This document shows, in pieces, positions 9,770-19,142 of a stretch of 35,039 nt of DNA. Numbering within the stretch: the first letter of the stretch is position 1; the number at the start of each line of letters is the position of its first letter. Position numbers and translations under genes: made by a program. This DNA comes from Dehalococcoidia bacterium (GTDB lineage: Bacteria > Chloroflexota > Dehalococcoidia > Lucifugimonadales > Lucifugimonadaceae): assembly GCA_028281895.1 (NCBI GenBank), contig JANQIZ010000232.1, positions 1 to 35,039 on the forward strand. Direction: 5' to 3'. The notes under the pieces are model-generated. The model saw only the letters and a list, made by a program, of their open reading frames with translations. It had not been told where the DNA came from and made no database searches.

Positions 9770-10972
9770 ATGGCTGAAGCTAACACCGCGTGGATACTTA
9801 TGGCATCTGCGCTTGTTCTGCTGATGACGCCGGGACTGGCGTTCTTCTATGGCGGACTTGTCAGGGAAAAGAACGTCGTCAGCACACTCATGTACAGCTT
9901 TGTATCGATGGGTGTTGTGAGCGTGATCTGGGTCCTGTGGGGCTATTCGCTCGCGTTTGAGGGCGGAAATGAATTTATTGGGACGCTCGATGCCCTGGGC
10001 ATGAAAGATGTCTCGTTCGAACCGGATGGAGACGGCATATCGCCGGCTCTCTTTGCGATCTTCCAGATGATGTTCGCCATCATCACGCCGGCCCTCATAA
10101 CCGGCGCGTTCGCAGAGCGCTTCAAATTCACCACTTACCTGGTGTTCCTGGTTCTCTGGATAACGCTGGTCTATGTGCCGGTTGCGCACTGGGTATGGCA
10201 CGGAGACGGCTGGATCTTCGGTATCGGCGCTGCTGACTTTGCGGGCGGAACCGTTGTTCACATCAACGCTGGTATCGCGGCGATTGTGGCTGCGCACCTT
10301 GTGGGACGCAGGCGCAACATCGAGCGTGGTGTTGAGCCGCACAACGTGCCATTTGTTCTGCTCGGCGCAGGGCTGCTCTGGTTCGGATGGTTCGGATTCA
10401 ACGCCGGTTCCGGACTGGCAGCAGACGGTGTCGCTGTAAGCGCCTTCCTGGTCACCAACACAGCGGCGGCGGTTGCCGGCCTGGTCTGGGTGATTGCTGA
10501 GTACCAGCAGAGCGGCAAGATGAGCGGTGTCGGCTTCGCAACAGGCGCAGTCGCTGGTCTTGTTGCCATCACTCCAGCGGCAGGATCTGTCGGCGTGATG
10601 GGCTCAATGGGAGTCGGGCTCGGAGCAGGTGTGCTCACCTACCTAGCGGTTCGCTACCGCCACCTTCTCAAAATCGACGATGCTCTTGAAGTGTTTGCAG
10701 TTCACGGTATCGGCGGAATCTGGGGAGCGCTTGCAACAGCGATCTTCGCAGTCGAAGTCGGTCTAGTGGAAGGCGAAGGCAGTCTCTTCTGGGCGAACCT
10801 GCGGGCCACCCTGGCCACGATCGCCTACTCAGGCTTGCTCACATTCGTCATCTTGAAGGTGCTGGACGTTGTGCCCGGACTTGGACTCAGGGCCGATGAG
10901 CCTGAAGAGGACGCCGGACTCGACATCTCGCTCCATGGCGAACGAGCGTACGTCTCAGATGGAGCAGACTAG
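9770..10972 (+). CDS. amt: ammonium transporter
   Basis: ANTAWILMASALVLLMTPGLAFFYGGLVREKNVVSTLMYSF; DFAGGTVVHINAGIAAIVAAHLVG; VHGIGGIWGALATAIF. Start set at ATG 9770. Confidence 0.95.
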   Translation: MAEANTAWILMASALVLLMTPGLAFFYGGLVREKNVVSTLMYSFVSMGVVSVIWVLWGYSLAFEGGNEFIGTLDALGMKDVSFEPDGDGISPALFAIFQMMFAIITPALITGAFAERFKFTTYLVFLVLWITLVYVPVAHWVWHGDGWIFGIGAADFAGGTVVHINAGIAAIVAAHLVGRRRNIERGVEPHNVPFVLLGAGLLWFGWFGFNAGSGLAADGVAVSAFLVTNTAAAVAGLVWVIAEYQQSGKMSGVGFATGAVAGLVAITPAAGSVGVMGSMGVGLGAGVLTYLAVRYRHLLKIDDALEVFAVHGIGGIWGALATAIFAVEVGLVEGEGSLFWANLRATLATIAYSGLLTFVILKVLDVVPGLGLRADEPEEDAGLDISLHGERAYVSDGAD

Positions 10973-10990
10973 CCATTAAGGCAATGAAGC

Positions 10991-11023
10991 GGGCGGCCTG
11001 GGGCCAAACGGCACGGGCCGCCC
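10991..11023. terminator. hairpin between amt and the P-II gene
   Basis: GGGCGGCC (10991-10998) versus GGCCGCCC (11016-11023); no T tract. Confidence 0.3.
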
Positions 11024-11084
11024 GGCATAGAATCCCTGCGGGCCAATGCCAACGGTCCGCATATCGAGAAAGTGGGATGATCAA

Positions 11085-11438
11085 ATGATCAAGATCGAGG
11101 CCATAGTACGGCCAGAGCGCATTGGAGCAGTAGTCGACGCGCTGGATTCAGTCGGTTGCGGTGGCTACAACTACGTCAACGTGACTGGACGCGGTCAGCA
11201 GCAGGGCATTGAGGTCTTCACGGGCCGAGGTGCTTCTACCACACGCCGAACGGCTCTGCCAAAGGTGATGGTCGCCACGGTTGTGGCTGACGAGAAGAAG
11301 GAAGGGGTTGTCCAGGCCATCATCGGCGCCGCGAGGTCCGAAGATGAGGGCAACATCGGTGACGGGAAGATCTTCGTGACACCCGTGACCGAGGTGATCA
11401 GGGTCAGAACAGGCGAGAGAGACGCCGAGGCTCTGTAG
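11085..11438 (+). CDS. P-II family nitrogen regulatory protein (GlnB/GlnK-like)
   Basis: MIKIEAIVRPERIGAVVDALDSVG...; NIGDGKIFVTPVTEVIRVRTGE conserved; located directly after amt. Confidence 0.92.
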   Translation: MIKIEAIVRPERIGAVVDALDSVGCGGYNYVNVTGRGQQQGIEVFTGRGASTTRRTALPKVMVATVVADEKKEGVVQAIIGAARSEDEGNIGDGKIFVTPVTEVIRVRTGERDAEAL

Positions 11439-11486
11439 ATAGCGAAGCTGCACAAGCCTGTTTTAAGGTTTGGAGAGCAATAAGAC

Positions 11487-11537
11487 GCCCGGCGAGGTGG
11501 CGCACACTGGTGCGAACCGCTTCGCCGGGCGCACTTT
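11487..11537 (+). terminator. Rho-independent terminator after the P-II gene
   Basis: GCCCGGCGA (from 11487) pairs with TTCGCCGGGC (to 11530), followed by GCACTTTTTG. Confidence 0.65.
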
Positions 11538-11651
11538 TTGACCCTGATGCCGTTTGTCCGCATCTGTCGTGGGCTGTAGAATCGGTACTTGCGGATTCTC
11601 GGAGCGATCAGCCTGATGAATGCCCGGTAGTGGATGAGCGGGTTTGACCGT

Positions 11652-11727
11652 AGGTGCGTAGCTCAGTTGGAAGAGCACCGGTCTCCAAAACCGGCGGTCG
11701 GGGGTTCGAGTCCCTCCGCACCTGCCA
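11652..11727 (+). tRNA. tRNA-Trp (anticodon CCA), encoded CCA end
   Basis: Acceptor AGGTGCG/CGCACCT, anticodon stem CCGGT-CTCCAAA-ACCGG, T arm GGGGGTTCGAGTCCCTC, 3' GCCA. Confidence 0.95.
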
Positions 11728-11775
11728 TGCCACTCCCTCGGTGGCGCTGTGTGGCGGAGAGTCTGCAATGGCATC

Positions 11776-11862
11776 GCCGAGGTGCTGAAATTGGTAGACA
11801 GGCAACGTTGAGGGCGTTGTGTCCTTATGGGCGTGCGGGTTCGAGTCCCGCCCTCGGCACCA
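11776..11862 (+). tRNA. tRNA-Leu (anticodon GAG), encoded CCA end
   Basis: Acceptor GCCGAGG/CCTCGGC, anticodon stem CAACG-TTGAGGG-CGTTG, long variable arm, GCGGGTTCGAGTCCCGC, ACCA end. Confidence 0.94.
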
Positions 11863-11907
11863 GCAGAACGCTGGTGAACAGGCACTTAGTATGTGCCGAT
11901 CTTGCTG

Positions 11908-11981
11908 GGCGACGTGGCCGAGAGGCAAGGCAGAGGACTGCAAATCCTCGTACGGCGGTTCGAGTCCGCCCGTCGCCTCCA
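11908..11981 (+). tRNA. tRNA-Cys (anticodon GCA), encoded CCA end
   Basis: Acceptor GGCGACG/CGTCGCC, anticodon stem GAGGA-CTGCAAA-TCCTC, GGCGGTTCGAGTCCGCC, TCCA end. Confidence 0.94.
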
Positions 11982-11991
11982 CTTCTTTCTG

Positions 11992-12582
11992 ATGTCAGTT
12001 ACTGGCCCGCGTACTCTCCCTAGAGTCTTTGTTATTGGGTGCTCAGGCTCCGGCAAGACGACGATCGCGCGTCGTATCTCGGACCGATTTGACGTGCCTC
12101 TGCACGAGCTGGATTTCCTTGCCTGGGATAGAGAAAGCGATGGCTCGCTACTTCCGCGCGAAGAACGGATCAAGATCGCCAACTCAATTTCAGACAGCGA
12201 CGGCTGGGTAGCCGAAGGGATCTACCTTGGATGGACCGGAGCGCTAATGGAGCGAGCGGATCTGATCGTGTGGACCGACGTTCGGATGACAGTAGCGCTC
12301 TGGAGGATTTTCTGGAGACATATCAAAGCTGAACTGCGTCGGAACAATCGCTTTCCAGGCTGGCGCAGGTTGTTCAGGTTCATGCGATTAGTCGCGGATC
12401 AGTATCGTGATCGTTCAGACGTGTTTCAACCGCCTGATGTCCCGATCAGCCCCGCCAATATCGAACAGGCCGTTGCGCCGTTCAATTACAAACTGATGCG
12501 CGGCTCCGGCGGTGCCTTCTATGCCGAGGTGATTCACAGGCTGGAGCAGCTATCGCTACTCAAGAACCGCCGAGAGCTGTAG
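11992..12582 (+). CDS. P-loop nucleoside kinase-like protein (adenylate kinase / topology-modulation FlaR-like)
   Basis: FVIGCSGSGKTTIARRISDRFDVPLHELDFLAW, ADLIVWTDVRMTVALWRIFWRHI; start ATG 11992 just after tRNA-Cys. Confidence 0.82.
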   Translation: MSVTGPRTLPRVFVIGCSGSGKTTIARRISDRFDVPLHELDFLAWDRESDGSLLPREERIKIANSISDSDGWVAEGIYLGWTGALMERADLIVWTDVRMTVALWRIFWRHIKAELRRNNRFPGWRRLFRFMRLVADQYRDRSDVFQPPDVPISPANIEQAVAPFNYKLMRGSGGAFYAEVIHRLEQLSLLKNRREL

Positions 12583-13656
12583 GAGAATGCCGCTGCTCTG
12601 TCCGTTGCCTGCGTCTTCGAACAGCGTGACCGTGTAGATGCCCGGCTCAGTAGCGAACTCGGCAAGATCAGCCGTGATTTCCAGGTCGCCGCCAGATTCC
12701 ACCCAGCTGTCTGCGACCACCACATTGTCAGGCAGGTTCAGGTAACGGCTTCCGGGTTGTGCTGGCGGCAGAATCTGCACTAGAGGCTCTCCGCAAGACT
12801 CAGAGAAACCGCCGCCGACGCAGTACGTCTTGAGCGTCTCGATCTCTGCGCCGGTGCGAGGCTCTGGCACTGGCTCGTAGTGAACCTGGATGGTCGGGAA
12901 GATCGCCACGCCATCAGCGTTAAGATCGGCCCGGATTCGGAGATCGGACCCGTCGAACCATGGAGCTCGCGGCGCAGAGACGTCTCCGCCCTCGAAGTGC
13001 TGAACGAGCGAGAGAAACTGATCTGTGTAGGCGACCCCGATGTTCACCTTGCGATGTCCCGGGTTGAGGATGTTCAACCTGTGCCGCCAGTCTGACCCCG
13101 CATCGTCGTAGACCATGGCGTGGTGCAGGCGCTGGATGTCGACAGTCGGATTGACCTTCTCGCAGGTCACATGCTCTTCTGTGCAGAGCTCGTTGTACTC
13201 AGCCTCTGAAAACCCGGTGCGAGCCGCGTTCTCGGAAACGTAGCTGGTTCCGCCTGTGGTGCTGTAGACCATGTATGGCTTGCGTCCGTCTCGCCACCAG
13301 TGACCGAGGTAGAGACCGGCTACCATGTCGTCGGCGTGGAGCTGTGCTGCGGTGTTGTCTCCGAGTTCGACAGGCTCTAGTCCATGCAGCCTGCGGTCCT
13401 CGTTGATGTAGTCAAGCGCAAGTAGCTTCAACTCGTCGTTGGTCAGATCATCACCAGTGACCGTAACGCCGGCAGGGTTTCCGGATTCTGGCGAAGGCGT
13501 GCCTGTTAGGGCCGGAGATGCAATGACCGGATCGGGCACTGAAACCTTAGTGGTAGGAGAGTTGAACTCGCGGACGTAATCGGCCAGTGCGGGATACTGG
13601 ACTACCGCAACGAGAGCGAAGAACGACAGCACGGCTATGCTGGTTCGCAGTGACAA
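12556..13656 (-). CDS. secreted CAP (SCP/PR1) domain protein
   Basis: N-terminal hydrophobic segment; DYINEDRRLHGLEPVELGDNTAAQLHADDMVAGLYLGHWWRDGRKPY, WRHRLNILNPGHRKVNIGVAYTDQFLSLVQHF are CAP-domain hallmarks. Overlaps the convergent kinase gene by 27 nt. Confidence 0.82.
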   Translation of the reverse strand: MSLRTSIAVLSFFALVAVVQYPALADYVREFNSPTTKVSVPDPVIASPALTGTPSPESGNPAGVTVTGDDLTNDELKLLALDYINEDRRLHGLEPVELGDNTAAQLHADDMVAGLYLGHWWRDGRKPYMVYSTTGGTSYVSENAARTGFSEAEYNELCTEEHVTCEKVNPTVDIQRLHHAMVYDDAGSDWRHRLNILNPGHRKVNIGVAYTDQFLSLVQHFEGGDVSAPRAPWFDGSDLRIRADLNADGVAIFPTIQVHYEPVPEPRTGAEIETLKTYCVGGGFSESCGEPLVQILPPAQPGSRYLNLPDNVVVADSWVESGGDLEITADLAEFATEPGIYTVTLFEDAGNGQSSGILLQLSAVLE

Positions 13657-13838
13657 CTCAACTCTCTCGTTCTGACTGGATGTATCTCAGAAGCGGGGCG
13701 GAACGGGATATCTCGCCGCTAATTACCCCATCGTCTGAAGTGTCTCAGTTGAACAATACGATCGGGGTGTGGGTGGGAGTGAGTTAAGTTTGGGCGGATG
13801 GCACGGCAGCAGATCCCGGTAGCAGGAATAGCGTTGAC

Positions 13839-15032
13839 ATGCAGCTGGTAGACAGAGAGAAAGCCACCCACCTGATGCAGTCGCAGGGGATCGATCTCCT
13901 CCTGGCCTCATCGAAGCACGGCGTCGGCTATCTGGCCGACTACTGGCATCCAGTCAGCGATGACTACTACCTGCTCTGGTCTGTTGACGCTACCCACAAG
14001 ACGTTCGCCGGGCTTGGCGCTGACCCTGCAATGGAGCCGTTTCTTGTCGCCGGAGCATCAGAACAGACAACGGTTTTGATCATGGACCCGTGGATCAAGG
14101 ATCGTCGATTCTGGGGTCCGGGCTACTACATCCAGACCTGGGACGATCCGCTCGATGCAGACCCGGATCCCAGTGACCCGATGAAGGTGGTTGCAGAGGC
14201 GCTGAGTGAGCGAGGATTTTCGGCAGGGACGGTAGCGATTGAGAAGAGATTTCTCGGCCTGCGATATGTCGAAGCTCTGCAGCGGTACTTGCCGAACCTG
14301 ACTCTCGTCGACGCGGAAGATGTTCTCTGGCAGTTGCGCATGGTCAAGTGCGAAGAAGAGCGCCGACGATTGCGCGAGGCGTGTCTGCTCACAGGGAGCG
14401 CATGGCTGAAGACCGTCCAGTCAGCAGAAACAGGAATGACGCAGCCTGAACTGCAGCGCATCTTCGTGAAGCACTGCATGGATGAAGGGCTGGAGTACGA
14501 GCGGGCATACGTGATATTCGGCCCTGCAGGCGTGAGTCTGATCAATGGATCACCTGCTAGTGGCAGCATCGAGCTTGAGCCGGGCATGTTCATCAGGATC
14601 GATGCCCAGGCCAAGTCGGAAGGCTACGTGTGCAACCTTTCACGTGTTGTCGCTCACGGGGATGTCAACGACGCCATGGCGATCGCGCATTCAAGAGAAC
14701 GCCAACTGATTCTCGATCTGATTCCCGAACTGAAGCCTGGAGTTGCGGTGGCTGATATCCGCCGCCGTGAGCTGGAGCTTTACGAGCAGCTTGGCGAGCC
14801 GCCACTTGTTCCATATACGGGGCACGGAGTTGGGCGAGTCGTTCATGAGCCTCCGTATATGGCTCTGAACGATCCGACGGTTCTACAGCCCGGGATGAGT
14901 GTGACTCTTGAGCCTCACATCATGTATTCGGGGAATGGCGACATCTTTGTTGGCATGGAAGATCACTTCTTGATCACGGACTACGGCGCGGAGTGGCTGA
15001 CCGAGAGCGCTCCGATGGACCTGCACGTGTGA
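13839..15032 (+). CDS. M24 family metallopeptidase (Xaa-Pro aminopeptidase-like)
   Basis: N-terminal creatinase-like domain, FIRIDAQAKSEGYVCNLSRVV, PYTGHGVGRVVHEPPYM, GMSVTLEPHIMY. Confidence 0.9.
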   Translation: MQLVDREKATHLMQSQGIDLLLASSKHGVGYLADYWHPVSDDYYLLWSVDATHKTFAGLGADPAMEPFLVAGASEQTTVLIMDPWIKDRRFWGPGYYIQTWDDPLDADPDPSDPMKVVAEALSERGFSAGTVAIEKRFLGLRYVEALQRYLPNLTLVDAEDVLWQLRMVKCEEERRRLREACLLTGSAWLKTVQSAETGMTQPELQRIFVKHCMDEGLEYERAYVIFGPAGVSLINGSPASGSIELEPGMFIRIDAQAKSEGYVCNLSRVVAHGDVNDAMAIAHSRERQLILDLIPELKPGVAVADIRRRELELYEQLGEPPLVPYTGHGVGRVVHEPPYMALNDPTVLQPGMSVTLEPHIMYSGNGDIFVGMEDHFLITDYGAEWLTESAPMDLHV

Positions 15033-15149
15033 CTCCGGTTGCGTGCCGAATCAGCAACGTCACACTCGAATCACACCGGACTTTAGGTCTCTAAGGCCGC
15101 CTGGCGCACACGATGTATTGATCCCAAAAGTCTTGCCAGGAGTTCACCA

Positions 15150-15377
15150 ATGCCATATCTCTACCGAAATCGACCGGTGAAACTCACGCCTTACCCGTCC
15201 TACGCAGAGAGCGAAGTCGAGATTGACGAGTGTCCCAATTGCAGGGACACGCGTATCTCGAAAACACCGCGTCGGAAAGGCGGACCTTCGAACTTCCAGT
15301 GCAATAACTGCGGATTTAGGTCCAGCTATGACCAGCTAGCCCGCGCTCACTGGATGCTTGGCCACGTAGCGGTTTAG
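15150..15377 (+). CDS. small zinc-ribbon-like hypothetical protein (75 aa)
   Basis: CPNC-x19-CNNC pattern: DECPNCRDTRISKTPRRKGGPSNFQCNNCGF. Confidence 0.65.
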   Translation: MPYLYRNRPVKLTPYPSYAESEVEIDECPNCRDTRISKTPRRKGGPSNFQCNNCGFRSSYDQLARAHWMLGHVAV

Positions 15378-15398
15378 GCCAGTCTGGCCAAACGGGCT

Positions 15399-15749
15399 CT
15401 ACTCGAACTCCATCAGCGGCCTGACTTCAACCGAGCCACCTTCGGCAATCGGCATAGTCCTGGCAGCCTCAGCCGCCTCTTCCCACGAGTTCACATTCAG
15501 TATGTAGAACCCGCCGAACTGCTCCTTCGTCTCGGCAAACGGACCATCTGTAATGGTCGACTGACCGCCGCTTATCCTCACCGTATGCGCCGTGCTGGTT
15601 GGCTGGAGCGCATCACCAGCCAGCATCGTTCCGGAGTTTCGGAGTCCTTCTGTGTAAGCGAACCATGCGCCCATGTTCTCCTGCATGGCCTGTTCGTTCA
15701 TCTGGCCGCGCGCAGCCTCGTTCGAGTAGATCAACAGTGCGAATCTCAT
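15399..15749 (-). CDS. YciI-related / DGPF domain protein
   Basis: MRFALLIYSNEAARGQM..., TITDGPFAETKEQFGGFYILNVNSWEEAAEAARTMPIAEGGSVEVRPLMEF. Confidence 0.9.
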   Translation of the reverse strand: MRFALLIYSNEAARGQMNEQAMQENMGAWFAYTEGLRNSGTMLAGDALQPTSTAHTVRISGGQSTITDGPFAETKEQFGGFYILNVNSWEEAAEAARTMPIAEGGSVEVRPLMEFE

Positions 15750-16010
15750 CGCTTCCTCCAGCATTCATAGCCCTTGTCGATTCAACCATCACTCTTAACG
15801 ACGGCTGACCGGCCCTTCATTCGACATGTTCCAGCGCGTTGTCGCCGAATTTCTGGGGATTCTAGTCCGTTGAGAGATGGCGCTGCAGTTTCTGGCATTC
15901 GGCGCCTCGTGTTCGCAATCGTTCTGTAGACTCGATGCATCTTAGTGAGCGTGAGAGCGGCAGGATTCGATCTGTCGCCCTAAAACACCATTCGGTCAAG
16001 AGGACAAGAA

Positions 16011-16646
16011 ATGGCACTTCTACTCGGCGACAAAGTTCCGAACTTCCAGCAGGATTCGACCGACGGCACGATCGATCTCTACGAGTTCCTGGGTGACAGC
16101 TGGGGCGTGCTGTTCTCCCATCCTGCCGACTACACACCTGTGTGCACCACTGAACTGGGCACAGTGGCGGGAATGAAAGGCGAATTCGATCGTCGAAACG
16201 TCAAAGTCATTGGGCTCAGCGTGGACGAGTTGTCGAACCACCCGGGGTGGGTCAAGGACATCGAAGAGACTCAGAGTGTCAAGATGAACTTTCCGATACT
16301 TGCCGATGGCGACAGGTCTGTCTCGTCAAAGTACGACATGATCCAGGCAGACGGAACGAACATGACCGTGCGATCTGTCTTCATCATCGACCCGAACAAA
16401 ACCTTGCGTTTGACGCTCACTTACCCGGCCTCGACCGGTCGCAACTTTGCCGAGATCCTGCGGGTGATCGATTCGCTTCAACTGACTGACAACTACAAGG
16501 TCGCCACTCCCGCCAACTGGCGAGACGGCGATGACGTAGTTGTTCTGCCCGCGGTCTCAGATGAGGAGGCGGAGGAGCTGTTCTCATCAAAGGGGATCGA
16601 CCGGCAGAAGCCGTATCTGCGAATCACTCCGCAGCCAAACAAGTAG
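16011..16646 (+). CDS. peroxiredoxin, 1-Cys (Prx6) type
   Basis: SHPADYTPVCTTELGTVA; only one cysteine in the ORF; PNWRDGDDVVVLPAVSDEEA C-terminal pattern typical of Prx6. Confidence 0.92.
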   Translation: MALLLGDKVPNFQQDSTDGTIDLYEFLGDSWGVLFSHPADYTPVCTTELGTVAGMKGEFDRRNVKVIGLSVDELSNHPGWVKDIEETQSVKMNFPILADGDRSVSSKYDMIQADGTNMTVRSVFIIDPNKTLRLTLTYPASTGRNFAEILRVIDSLQLTDNYKVATPANWRDGDDVVVLPAVSDEEAEELFSSKGIDRQKPYLRITPQPNK

Positions 16647-16654
16647 TGTCGGAT

Positions 16655-16689
16655 GGCCGCTCCGAATTGACCTACCAGCCGGAGCGGCC
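16655..16689. terminator. bidirectional hairpin between convergent peroxiredoxin and MTA phosphorylase genes
   Basis: GGCCGCTCCG (16655-16664) and CGGAGCGGCC (16680-16689) are perfect 10-nt reverse complements. Confidence 0.6.
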
Positions 16690-17571
16690 GTCTACTCGCC
16701 CTGCGACAACAGATAGCTTCCGGACTAACTCCGGATCGCGATGATCGGGCGGGGTCGCAACAGCGTGTTCGAGCGAGGTATGGCAGCCGCTGGAACAGGG
16801 CGATGCTTGCGCAGCGATAGCAGGCACGGCAGCTTTGATGAGGTTTCTTGCCTGATCTGAATTCTGCCGCAGCACATCGAGCACGGAAGCCGTCGAGACC
16901 GCTTCATGCTCATCGTGCCAGCAGTCGTAGTCGGTCACCATAGCCACAGTTGCGTAGCAGAGCTCAGCCTCACGCGCGAGCTTTGCTTCGGGCATGTTGG
17001 TCATGCCTATGAGGTCGGCTCCCCATGACTGGTGCAGCTCAGACTCGGCGCGCGTCGAGAACTGCGGGCCTTCCATGACTACATAGGTTCCGCCGCGCTC
17101 GACGCGGATATCCGAAGCCCTGGCTGATTGCTCAAGTGAGTTGCCGATGCTTTCACAGACCGGATCAGCCATGCTGACGTGGGCGACGAAGCCAGGCCCG
17201 AAGAAGGTCTTCTCTCTAGCGAATGTGCGGTCTATGTACTGATCGACGATCACAAAGGTTCCGGGTTCGAGCTCTTCCCGAAGCGATCCGACTGCGCTAA
17301 ACGACACGATTCGGCTTGCACCTGCCCGCTTCATTGCCTCGATGTTTGCGCGGTAGTTGATATCGGTTGGGGATATCCTGTGACCGCGGCCATGGCGGGG
17401 CAAGAAGACGAGACGCTGCCCCTCCAGTTCACCTATCAACAGCTGGTCGGACGGCTTGCCGAAGTTGGTGTCAATCGTCACCCACTGCGCCGACTCGAAT
17501 CCGGGCAACTCGTACAGGCCGGTGCCGCCAATAATGCCGATTGCGTCGTCGTTCTGACTGTGGTCCGCCAT
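16672..17571 (-). CDS. mtnP: S-methyl-5'-thioadenosine phosphorylase
   Basis: IGIIGGTGLYELPGF, FLPRHGRGHRISPTDINYRANIEAMKRAG, YVVMEGPQFSTRAESELHQSWGADLIGMTNMPEAKLAREAELCYATVAMVTDYDCW. Confidence 0.93.
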   Translation of the reverse strand: MADHSQNDDAIGIIGGTGLYELPGFESAQWVTIDTNFGKPSDQLLIGELEGQRLVFLPRHGRGHRISPTDINYRANIEAMKRAGASRIVSFSAVGSLREELEPGTFVIVDQYIDRTFAREKTFFGPGFVAHVSMADPVCESIGNSLEQSARASDIRVERGGTYVVMEGPQFSTRAESELHQSWGADLIGMTNMPEAKLAREAELCYATVAMVTDYDCWHDEHEAVSTASVLDVLRQNSDQARNLIKAAVPAIAAQASPCSSGCHTSLEHAVATPPDHRDPELVRKLSVVAGRVDGRSGW

Positions 17572-17652
17572 GATCGGTCCTCGCTAATATCCTGGTCCGC
17601 GTGCCAATGCAGTCGTGCGACGGCAGGGCGCCGATATCATTGCAGATGCAGT

Positions 17653-17741
17653 ACCGGGGTGGCGGAATGGTAGACGCAGCGGGCTTAAACCCCGCGGTCC
17701 CCCTAGGGGGCGTGTGGGTTCGAATCCCACCCTCGGTACCA
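17653..17741 (+). tRNA. tRNA-Leu (anticodon TAA), encoded CCA end
   Basis: Acceptor ACCGGGG/CCTCGGT (one G-T pair), anticodon stem GCGGG-CTTAAAC-CCCGC, variable arm GTCCCCCTAGGGGGC, TGGGTTCGAATCCCA, ACCA end. Confidence 0.94.
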
Positions 17742-17759
17742 GCTTGCCGATGTTTCCGG

Positions 17760-18695
17760 CTAGCCGCGCTGTTCCCAGTTATCAGACAGACGATCGTAGC
17801 GCGCCTGTAGCTCATCAACAGCAGCAGATGCAATAGGCAGCGAGCTGTTCATCATCTCGATGTTCGATTCCAGGTGATGCGGTCTCTGCGTGCCGACGAT
17901 GGCCACATCCACAACATCGTTGGCCATCACGAAGCCCAGCGCGGTGAGTATGCGATCGGCAGGCTCATCGGGAAGCGGGCCATCTGCCTGCAGCGCCTGA
18001 CCGCGCCTGAAGTACTCCTCTGTGTATGACGGGATGTGCTCGTACGGCTTCGGATCTGCCTTGGCTCCCCAGACCGCATTGCCTATCGGACGCTTGATGA
18101 TCACGCCCATTCCCTGTTTCTCAGCAGCCGGCAGCAGGTTGTACCTGGCTTTCTGGTCCACGAGGTTGTAGGAGGTCTGGAGGGTGTCGAATATCCCGGA
18201 GTTGACCGCCCATTCGGCGTTTTCGTTGTCGCCGGAGTAGCCGATGAACCTGGTTTTGCCAGCATCCCTGGCACGCTGTAACGCTTCGATCACTTCGCCG
18301 CGCTCAAGAACCTCAACTGTGCACGAATGCAGTTGCAGCACATCGACGTGATCCGTCTTCATGCGCTCGAGAGAGCGGTCAATGCTGTTGGTGATGACTT
18401 CGGCTGTCCAGTCTTCTCCCTCGTTGCGAGGCAAGAAGTGGCCGGCCTTCGTCGCCAGGACAAACTCTGATCTTCGATGCGATACCGCAGCGCCAATCTG
18501 CTCTTCGCTCAGGTCGTAACAGGCCGCGGTGTCCAGGAAATTGATGCCGCGGTCCAGCGCTGTGTTCAGCACCTGGGTGGCCTGGTCTTCTTCAGCCTTT
18601 GACAGGTTGAATCCCGTCTCGGACAGGCCGATGCCGAGCCTGGAGATTTCAAGGCCGGTCTTTCCTAGTGTCGAAGTCTGCATTCCAGCGCCCAT
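17760..18695 (-). CDS. aldo/keto reductase
   Basis: LGKTGLEISRLGIGLSETGF, GINFLDTAACYDLSEEQIGAAV, LERMKTDHVDVLQLHS, FIGYSGDNENAEWAV. Start may be ATG 18683. Confidence 0.9.
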   Translation of the reverse strand: MGAGMQTSTLGKTGLEISRLGIGLSETGFNLSKAEEDQATQVLNTALDRGINFLDTAACYDLSEEQIGAAVSHRRSEFVLATKAGHFLPRNEGEDWTAEVITNSIDRSLERMKTDHVDVLQLHSCTVEVLERGEVIEALQRARDAGKTRFIGYSGDNENAEWAVNSGIFDTLQTSYNLVDQKARYNLLPAAEKQGMGVIIKRPIGNAVWGAKADPKPYEHIPSYTEEYFRRGQALQADGPLPDEPADRILTALGFVMANDVVDVAIVGTQRPHHLESNIEMMNSSLPIASAAVDELQARYDRLSDNWEQRG

Positions 18696-18776
18696 CCTCT
18701 GAGTCTGATCTGATCGAAGGTTTGGATTTGCGACCAGATGGTATCGGACGGTTTGGGCAACCGCGGCGCTGGACGG

Positions 18777-19142
18777 CTAGCGTCCTGGTGATTCGGCAGG
18801 GATGCGCATCGCCGATGCATAGACCTGGTTGACCTGTGCTGTGATCTGCTGCGTCCAGCGATCGAGCCTGCTGTTGAAAGCATCTTCCCGACGGGCTAAT
18901 TCGCGACTGAGATCGATATTGAGAGCATCCAGCCTTCGGTCGATCCGAGCCAATCTTTCAGTCATAGTCTCAGAGACCGCTTCGATGGCGGAGTCGAGCT
19001 GTTCGATTCGCTGCAGATACTCGTTTTGCTGCGAGAGTATCTCTTGCTCAATCCTGGCTACCCGCGAGCCCGTCTCCATCCAGGATTGGATTGCCTTCAG
19101 AAGCCAGGCCAATCCGCCTCGAAGGTAGAGCAGTAGATTCAA
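18777..19142 (-). CDS. small membrane-associated coiled-coil hypothetical protein (TTG start)
   Basis: LNLLLYLRGGLAWLLKAIQSWMETGSRVARIEQEILSQQNEYLQRIEQLDSAIEAVSETMTERLARIDRRLDALNIDLS; AGGAGG lies 7 nt upstream of TTG 19142. The longer ORF to 19514 looks non-coding upstream. Confidence 0.6.
   Translation of the reverse strand: MNLLLYLRGGLAWLLKAIQSWMETGSRVARIEQEILSQQNEYLQRIEQLDSAIEAVSETMTERLARIDRRLDALNIDLSRELARREDAFNSRLDRWTQQITAQVNQVYASAMRIPAESPGR

Noticed and set aside
11463-12023. ORFs overlapping the tRNA cluster (11463-11885 -, 11608-11982 -, 11634-12023 +)
   Set aside because: They run through three well-formed tRNA genes; the peptides (e.g. GGTRTPDRRFWRPVL) are the familiar artefact of translating tRNA genes.
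17471-17836. ORFs across tRNA-Leu(UAA) such as 17615-17836 (GWRNGRRSGLKPRGPPRGRVGSNPTLGTS)
   Set aside because: Well-known spurious translation of a tRNA gene.
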